Of a stretch of 64,000 nt of DNA, positions 56,151-64,000 are shown in pieces. The notes below the pieces were generated by a model that saw nothing but the letters and a program-made list of their open reading frames with translations, was not told the origin of the DNA and made no database searches. Position numbers and translations under genes: made by a program. The DNA lies in assembly GCF_010389155.1 (NCBI RefSeq), contig NC_057765.1, positions 43,171,559-43,235,558 on the forward strand. The letters run 5' to 3'. Every line of letters begins with the position of its first letter. Within the stretch, counting starts at the first letter, position 1. This stretch comes from Erigeron canadensis (taxonomy: Eukaryota > Streptophyta > Magnoliopsida > Asterales > Asteraceae).

Positions 56151-56474
56151 CTAGACGGATGCCGGCGTGAAGCGACTGTGATGGTGGTAGCAATGAAGGT
56201 CTGGCGACGGCGGCAGTGTTGGCGGCAATGTGTGACGTTGACGGTGGTAGTGGCGTGGTGGTGAATGCAAGTTAATTGATGTAAGAGGGGTTAATATGAT
56301 TCTTTTAGGATTGTAAGATTTATGTTGTAATTTATTTAATAGGTATTATAGGTAAATAATTTAAGATATTTAAATTAATGAATAAAGAAGAAAGATAATA
56401 TGATATTTTAAAATCTTAATTAATTAAAAAGGATGAGATATTTTGTTTTATAAAGTAGTATAGATATAGATATA
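56151..56474 (-). mobile_element. Short Helitron-like element
   Basis: Minus strand: starts TCTATACTACTTTATAAAAC after A and ends CTAG (56151-56154) before T, both correct for Helitrons. A GC-rich GGCGG/GTGGTGG block is at the 3' side. The terminal hairpin is poor (only a GCCGGC palindrome). Confidence 0.5.
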
Positions 56475-57362
56475 TGATGACTAATTCTTTTTTAATTGAT
56501 GATTAGTTAAATTAATAATACAGATCTATCGTGTAAGATGAAAATTTATATTATTATAATAATAGGTTTTTTAAAAGAATATATATACTATTAAAGGGGA
56601 TGAAAACGTTGAATAGTAGCTCGCCTACATGGCGATGGAGAATTACTATTCGTTCATGTAACATCGTGTAAAATTTTGTCGAATCGCATCCCGTCTGATC
56701 TTTTTTATTATGGGTTATTTATTGGTTTTTTGCATACTCTTTTTCCTTTTGGGTTCTCAAATTGCAACTTTTTTATGTCTATATTCCGTACCACCATTAT
56801 GCGTATTTTGTCACGTCGCATCCCGTTTTGGCAATCTATTACATGTTACTATTTTTTTTTCACACTTTCTTTTCGTTTGGGTTTTCAAATGGTGTATTGC
56901 AATTTTTTTTATGGTCATATCCAGTAACATTATGTACCCTTATTTGATTTTTGCATAATTTTTTCTTTGTGGTTTCAACTAATATATTGAAAACTTTCGT
57001 TAACTTTTTTCTTTATGCATATTAAATATATGTATTCGATAGTATAAACTTTTAGATACGTTATATATTTCATATAGTAAAAGTTTTAAGCTAACATATA
57101 TATAGTGACACAACATAAGTAACAAAATGTAATCAAAATAATGGACACTCCATAACACTCAGATGGAAAGCTAATGTGGTTTTCTCTATAAATAAATATA
57201 TATATCTTTGAAAAAAATTTATCTATGACAGAATGATTTTTAATTAGGCGGTTGAAGGTTTAACACAAGTATTCTAAAACAACACAACCAATTTTAAAAT
57301 GAAAATTGAGGTTCCGCAACGCGGGACTCAGTTTATACTAGTTATCATTGATCTTTAATTTA
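56475..57362. other. Intergenic, nothing recognised
   Basis: AT-rich. A roughly 120-base module with CACGTCGCATCCCGTTTTGG, TTTCGTTTGGGTTTTCAAAT and ATTGCAA words occurs twice in imperfect form (56690-56780 and 56810-56905), explaining similar short frames there. Confidence 0.4.
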
Positions 57363-57540
57363 TGGGAAATGATTAATCCTCCTAAAATATTAGCCTAAAA
57401 TCCTTCTAACTATTGGATGGAGAGATGTGACAAAATCAGGGGCAAAATTAGAAAATAAAATTAGTAATAACACATATCACTTTCTTATAGTTTTAGGAAA
57501 ATTTTTAGACTAATTTTTTGAAAGATTTATCATTTTTCTT
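57363..57540. mobile_element. MITE, family shared with 36541-36720
   Basis: Inverted ends (GGGAAATGATTAATCC... with the complement of AAGAAAAATGATAAATC) and the CTAACTATTGGAT interior match the copy at 36.5 kb. Non-coding. Confidence 0.5.
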
Positions 57541-57784
57541 TATTTTATTTAATAGTAAAAGTTATCGTGCAAAGCTGTTCTGAATTTATTTTATTTTTGT
57601 CTCTTTTATAAAAAAAATTCCAGTAAATATACAGAGTAAGTTCAGTAATTTTTCATTTAACTTGACAAATATACCATTAATTAATTTATCAAAAGACACC
57701 ACGAGACTTGGCGCCACTATTGTAGGCCAATAATTCCAATTGGTTCAAAAAGCACAGTAGCACAGACTGCACATATGGCTCCCC

Positions 57785-58985
57785 TACTTTCTTTCTTTTT
57801 TCTTTTTTTTGAAAGGAAAATTTTATTCAAACAAATCGCCAACTTACAAAAAAGTGCAGCGGCCAACATATACAAGTATACAATTACATAAGTACATTGA
57901 AAGAAGTCCAATCAATCCAGCCGATAGACTTATAACTCGATCTATTCCTAAACCACAAATAACTTGTAGTCTTGATCTCGTGGATAATCTTCTCAACATT
58001 TACCTCGACACTTTGAAATTTCTTCTCATTTCTTGCCTTCCACACGCACCAGCATGTAACATATACTATACCTTTAAAAACTCTTCTTGATTGTCTCCCC
58101 AGCCCCATAAACTTGTTTATCACGAAGATGTCAGCCATTGAAAACAAGAAGATAGGCGCCACTCTACACCAGATACTAACTTTCTGCCAGATTTCCAACG
58201 CCACCTCACACGAACAAAATAAGTGTTCAGTCGTCTCCTCCCCTGCATGACACATTATGCACTCAGTCCCTCCAAAATTACAACTTCTTGCTTTCAAGGC
58301 AGCTAAGGTTGGAATTATGTCCATCGAGACTCTCCACATGAACAAGTTACATTTTCTTGCCACCCAGTTTGATTTCTTAAAGACCGTTCTGTCGCCATCA
58401 CTTCTCCAACTTTGAAGAAACTCTTTGACATTTTTAACCGAGAATATATGTTCCTTACTTCCTGTCCATTCCCACTTGTCTATCTGTTGGTTTAGAACCA
58501 TTCCGCCCATTAATCTGTTCAAATTATCAAGCTCCCTCAACTCCTCATTCGATGAAGGGATCCTAGACCATAAGCAATCAGAACCAAAGACCTTTGATTC
58601 GCTGCCAAACCTTTCCATAACCACACACTTTTTTCTTTTTCAAGCTTGAACAGAAGTGGGAAAATAAACCTAAGAGGCTGATCACTGGCCCAAGCGTCCA
58701 CCCAAAAACGTATCATACTCCCCGATTCACAAACCCCTTTGAACCGACTATTAAGCGTTACCCCATTGACTTTCACTTTATTTAGGCAATTCACCAATGA
58801 TTTCCAAACCCCTGTGATTCCACTGATTACTGGTAAAGATTCCCAACACCTCCTTGTATTATGAATGGAGTCGATCACAGCCTTTCATACTACTCCATTT
58901 TCAGTTTTATATCTCCACACCCACTTGGACAACAGGGCAACATTTGAGTCCTTGAGTTTACATAAGCCACAACTAAAATAGTGTT
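57785..58985 (-). mobile_element. 5'-truncated LINE retrotransposon (zf-RVT end)
   Basis: The reading frame covers the C-terminal end of a plant LINE polyprotein. It starts with KLKDSNVALLSKWVWRYKTE, then WKSLVN and FKGVCESGSMIRFWVDAW, followed by a zf-RVT domain (KCNLFMWRV...CIMCHAGEETTEHLFCSC). It is inactive: a TGA interrupts ENGVV/KAVID near 58883 and a frameshift lies in an A run near 58630. The minus-strand end runs into an A-rich tail (57785-57812), as expected for a LINE. The reverse transcriptase core and endonuclease are absent. It lies about 250 bases beyond the BRAT1 stop codon. Confidence 0.85.
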
Positions 58986-59229
58986 GCTAGATTTTAGGTT
59001 TTGGATTTCGTTTTTCATTCAGTTCGACTGTTCGAGTGTTACATGTACACGGAACTAAATTATATGCTGTTGCAAACATGATGTAGTCTTCACAGATAAT
59101 AAAATAAAAAAAAAAGAAAAAAAAAAGACTCACCTCCTAAAGTAGATTCGAATTATATTCTACCCAAATGAATATTTCGTTAAAAGCCAAACAAAATCTA
59201 TCCGCAAAAGGAAAGAAAAATGGTTCCCT

Positions 59230-62200
59230 TCAAAAATTAGCCTCAGTTTCAGCAAACTTCAACAAAAAGTTGGAAACTAAAGGCTTGAGATTATCCTGTT
59301 CAACATTTTTTAACTCAAAAACACCTTTAACGATACGCGTATACAGCCTTTCTAGCTGTGGAATTCCATAATCAGATGTTCGTTCCAATAAGAGCTTCTT
59401 AGCAGAATCGATTTTGCCATCACTCTCCACATCTGGCATAATAACATCTTGTGATTTTGACTCGCTAACCTCGGTGGGGTTAGTGTCAACCTCGATACAA
59501 CCAGGTGGTGATCTCACGGGGTTTGGATCATTTAGATCATCAACAACTGGTTCTTGAGGCTGAGACTCTTCATCAGCTGTTGAAGCTGAAAATCCCAAAC
59601 ATCATAAATTACAGACCTTTCTAGTATATGTGGAGAAATAGAAGTTAAAACTTTAGATTAATGGAACAAGGCTTAAAAAACCACTAAAAATAATAAAATA
59701 CATATTTACTCCCATCTACAATAATTGATAAAAATATACAGTAAATCTTTTGTCATATTATTACTCCCTGCATCCGATAACCAGTCTGATATTTCCTTTT
59801 GTACGTTCAAGATTCAGGTGAGTAATACTTCCCTCGGAAAGCTTGACAGTAGTGACTAACCCTTAGTTATATTCATACAAATTGTCAAAAACAAATTTGG
59901 CATATAACACTTGAGAGACCAAAGCCAGCTGTAGTTACACAAGTAGAGTATTAATCATAATAGAGCAATTATGCTCCTTATTTGGTAGGATAGTGATGTT
60001 TGAGATTCCTTCATAGAGCAATCATGTTCATTATCTGGTACGAATGGTGATGTATGAGAGTGTATGGCTTTCCTTCTAAACTAAAGTGGCAATTTCAAGC
60101 TGCTTACTAAATATGGGCTAGCTTTAGTGGCATTTGTTTTGTGGTAAAACAGAAAGAAGTTAAACGTGGCTAAAAGATAGAACGGCACAAAAGTCACCTC
60201 AAGAGTTCTCAAAAGCTTAGAAACCTTCCTACCGATGCGGACTTCCAACAGCATGCAAGTATAGGTGCAGAAAAGGGTAAGTGACGTGGTGATTTTACGT
60301 ACACATGTAAAATGATTGTAATCTTTCTGCCTTGGTTCGCATAAGAAAGATGAACTAGCAGCACCCGTGTTCTCCACATAAAAGAACTCAACGATGCCAC
60401 AATGAACAAAAAAAGGTTTTCAAAGGTCAGCCTGACTTGACCCGTATTAAAGTTTACCCATCTTGACCAGCTAAAGCTAGCTTTGCCTGACCAGTTCACT
60501 TTGATACCTTTACTACATTACATTTAGCAATAGATTATGAAATAAGCCTGCTGTCATCGAGTGACACTATGATTTGATTACCGGGTGCAAGTGTTCTTAG
60601 CTCCTAATACGATCAGCAATATCATGATTTAGATATGTAGGATGAGAATGTGTGAACCTGTATGTGAAGGATCGGCGCTCTTCTTGGGCCGTTTTAGCGC
60701 TTCATAGCTTTGATCTAAATTAACTTCTGGCTGGACATGACGAAGACGTGCACTGGCTCTAGTCATAGTAGCTGTTTGAACGACGGGAACATTCTGGAAA
60801 GTAGAACCAGCAATATCTTCAGGCAGAGTCAATGGACCACCGTTTTCAGCAATCTTATCACAGAATGCAACCAATGCTGGGTCCATTTGGGATAGCATCC
60901 CATGCACCTACAGAGAAAACAAAAAATACTTCATGAAATCATATATTTTTATTAAAAAAAAAGTGGTTTAAATAAAACTTTACAGTAAGAAATTACATAC
61001 TGAATCTCGAAGTTCATAAGCTCTACTGACAATCCTAGCTCCGTTGTAATCATCCCTATTATATATCTGCATGAACAATAAAAATCATTTCAAGGGGTTG
61101 AAAATGTTAAACGTGTACGCTTGAGCAACAAGCTGATATACCTTCGCATTTGCTAAAATGAGATCAAAGTCTGCTAAGAATGCCTTGCATGTTATGTACT
61201 TTCCACCATCAACACGCTGCAGAAGTGTAGCCATGTCCATTGGGTTCTGTATAACTGTATGATAATTTGGAGCATCTTCATCCAGCACGGGGTAATGAAA
61301 AGCACTGAAGCGTTTGTCATATAAAACCCTGCACCGCAGTAAACAGACCTAGTGATAAGTAGGCCTCTGATATTACCCACAAGGCCAGTACTCCAAGTTA
61401 ATATTAACACAACAGTAAATGATCATTTAAAATTGCATTAGTGTTATTGACAATAATCGATCTAGTATTTAGCATCAAGTATTGTAAACAATGGCTACAA
61501 AAAAAAAGTATTTCACTGCATATATGAAAAACCTACCGATTGCAAACATCGCGGAGACACATTCTTAATCTACGGAGGGCATGACCCTCTGCTTCGGCTT
61601 TAGCTATAAGTTCAGAGACCTTTGGACCAGTGTCTACTTTGGGCGCTTTGCTGAGTTCAGGAACAGCAACTGACTTTTGGGACTTCTTTGCAGCTCCCTC
61701 CGATGGTATTGACAACACAGCTTCAATCAGACGGTCAAAAAACATACTTCTATCTTCCATTAATGGTTTGTCCATCTGATAACTGCAATAGGTAGATATA
61801 TAAATTTTCTATTACATAAAATGAAGAACTTGTGCTTTATAAACTGATTTTATGGTGACTTGGTGAGCGTATAAACTAATGGCAGTCACAAACATTTAAA
61901 ATGTGATTACATATAACATCAAACATATGACATGCCCTATGCCAACGCAAACCACAAGTTAGACATTATAGTACAACATTTCAATTTAAATAGCTGAGGG
62001 TAAACAGGTTACATATACACAGTTTAAGTTAACCAAAATAAAATAAAGTCTCCCACCCATATTAACGAGAAAACATAATTCTTTCTTCAAAGTATAATGA
62101 TGCAAATTGCTTGTGTTTCAGGCGTTTATGAATTAAGGATAACTAACAAGAAACATCATCCTTCACACATGAAATTATTGAATATAATGAGAAAAATGTT

Positions 62201-63984
62201 ATTCTTATTTGAAAATATTTTCCCATGTATGAAGCGGAAACTTTAGACTGCAGCTCAACTTAATCATGAGATAGTAATTGAAATATCAAAACCACATCTC
62301 ACATCAGACAAATGCTTTGGACAAGTAAGAACAAGGAACTTTGCAAAGGGAACAAAATAAGTAAGCAAACATACATGTTACGAGAAGAGAACACAGAAGA
62401 TGTATCCCCATCAAGCTCATCAAGCGGAATTGACGATGTTCCAAGAAGCAAAATGGGGGAATCTGATGGCAATTCCAACAATAACGTCAGCAGCACGGCC
62501 CTAAGTTGCTCATGAGCCTGAATTCACAAGCAGTATACCAGATAAGATGGAGAAGAATACTCATATTCCCAGCTTAAAACAGAATAATGCCAATCCTAGT
62601 TAAACAGTACTTTGTATTTGTGATATAGCAGTACAAAATCAGCTATGAAAGAATGTGTGGATATGTGCACCTACATTTTCCCACCAAAGATGGAATTGAG
62701 GTAAATACAGTATTGAGGGCGTAGTTCTCCTAGCTTCAGCAAATACATGAACCAAAGCTTCCTCTGGTATCTTAGCACTGGGATCAGACAGAAGAGAAGA
62801 AAGTCCAAGAGAATGGACAGGAAACTTTTCTAGTTCATGTAAAATAGCAGGTCCCAAGTGATCCTGAAAATAAACTTGTAAATTCACTTATCAAATTACA
62901 TTTTGATGGTAACTGAAATATAAACATCTGAATAGAAGAAAATGGTTACCAGCCCAGCACCCTCCAGGCCACACAGCAAAAGCCGAGGTCTGTAAACAAG
63001 AGGAAGAGCAAAACCACAAACAAGCATGGAAAATTTCTTGGACTCGGTGGAAATTTCAAGAGCAGGAAAAATATCGGATATAACACTCATGGCCTTCTTA
63101 AGATGTCTTTGTAGACAGGGTGCAACAACGGGAGACAATGGTCGAGAATGAACAATTGAGCCTCTATGAGCAGCCGGAGTGATTGTTGACATGGCCTCCA
63201 TAAAATGCTTCTTTTCCACTTCTACTGATTCAACATCTATGAGAAACTTATCATCACTAGTGTAAACCTGAGGATATCTTTCACGGAAAGCACGAATCGC
63301 AGCTTCAGTGCAGAGAGCTTTTAGATCAGCACCACAGTAACCCACACAACTAGCAGCGAGTTCCAACTTCAGCTCCTTCACAGGGGGGCGTTTCCATTTC
63401 CGAGTGTGAATGTCTAATATTTCAGCACGGGCATCAAAACCAGGCAACTGAAAAGTAAATTCACGATCAAATCTTCCAGGACGCCTTAGTGCTCCATCAA
63501 TGGCATCAATCCTATTTGTTGCCCCAATCAAAACCACCTGCCCTCGTGAATCAAGACCGTCCATCAAGGCAAGCAGCGTTGAAACAATAGAATTATGTAT
63601 CTGCTCCTGTTTGCTTGATCTGACAGGAGCAAGCCCATCTATCTCATCAAAAAATATTATTGATGGCTGATTCCTTTGAGCTTCTTCAAAAAGCATCTTC
63701 AATTGTCTTTCAGCCTCGCCTACCCATTTGCTAAGCACATCAGCACCCTTCCTCATATAGAAACTGACTTTCTGCCCAGCCTTGGAAGCAGCACAAGCTA
63801 ATGCTCGTGCAATGAGTGTTTTTCCGGTGCCAGGGGGACCACATAACAACACTCCCCTTGGAGGGGTAATGTGGTAACTAGCAAAAAAATCAGGATAGAG
63901 TAGCGGGAAAAAGACCATTTCTTTTAAAGCATCAATATAGCCTGAAAGCCCACCAATGTCATCAAAACTAACACTATCATCAAC
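59230..63984 (-). CDS. BRAT1: Bromodomain AAA-ATPase, BRAT1/At1g05910-like (3' part; 5' end off window)
   Basis: Eight exons in transcription order: 63984-62950, 62863-62675, 62517-62375, 61782-61537, 61328-61142, 61066-61001, 60907-60658, 59585-59230, joining in frame to 823 residues and a stop. All borders are GT...AG. The AAA domain has Walker A GPPGTGKT, Walker B IIFFDEIDGLAP, sensor ATNRID and Arg fingers in RRPGRFDREF. A second, degenerate ATPase-like region follows (LLLCGLEGAG...ILYLPQFHLWWEN). Then comes the bromodomain, split over three exons (FSAFHYPV...IQNPMDMATLLQRV...NAK-IYNRDDYN), whose Asn after Tyr is the acetyl-lysine contact. The ATAD2-type architecture matches Arabidopsis BRAT1, a nuclear factor that limits silencing of methylated loci. 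The N-terminal region with the acidic segment lies beyond base 64000. Exons were joined by me from frames and splice sites. Confidence 0.92.
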
Positions 63985-64000
63985 CTGTAAAGGTTGAATG

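Overview
This is nuclear DNA of a flowering plant. The genes are split by introns or belong to plant-specific families, and the AT-rich intergenic space is full of small transposable elements. The UGT71-type glycosyltransferases resemble those of Asteraceae such as Stevia, so a composite is my best guess, but the sequence does not prove it.

Layout. (1) 0.5-11 kb: a minus-strand cluster of family-1 glycosyltransferases with three intact genes (857-2308, 3264-4718, 6023-7480), one gene that lost its N-terminal half (8755-9307) and two shorter remnants. Coding and flanking similarity show two alternating gene types, A-B-A'-B', so an A+B pair was probably duplicated. (2) 13.3-15.8 kb: one intronless pentatricopeptide-repeat gene, the likely AEF1/At3g22150 orthologue (organelle RNA editing). 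(3) 16-28 kb: a secreted proline-rich protein at 18.8-19.8 kb, otherwise transposon territory: SINEs, hAT and Mutator MITEs, a 2.67-kb solo LTR with a perfect 5-bp target duplication, Helitrons and a large inverted repeat. (4) 28.4-32.7 kb: a five-exon PHD-finger gene of the At1g33420/MS1/MMD1 group. (5) 33-56 kb: two interleaved duplicated families. One is a small 120-170-residue protein family that I do not recognise (three intact genes, two broken copies). The other is a DUF2828/von Willebrand A family (two intact genes, one pseudogene). Broken small-family copies sit downstream of two of the three vWA genes on the same strand, so the two were probably copied as a unit. Between them lie a 1.16-kb Mutator-like element with a 9-bp target duplication, a 1.05-kb hAT element with an 8-bp target duplication, and a near-perfect 55-bp hairpin. 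(6) 57.8-59 kb: a 5'-truncated LINE. (7) 59.2-64 kb: the 3' part (eight exons) of a minus-strand bromodomain AAA-ATPase gene, the likely BRAT1/At1g05910 orthologue, running off the right edge.

The genes do not form a single pathway. PPR, PHD and BRAT1 look like conserved single-copy genes. The UGT, small-protein and vWA clusters look like lineage-specific tandem expansions that are still gaining and losing copies. The best candidate for something undescribed is the small-protein family and its linkage to the DUF2828/vWA genes. Any functional link between them is inference.
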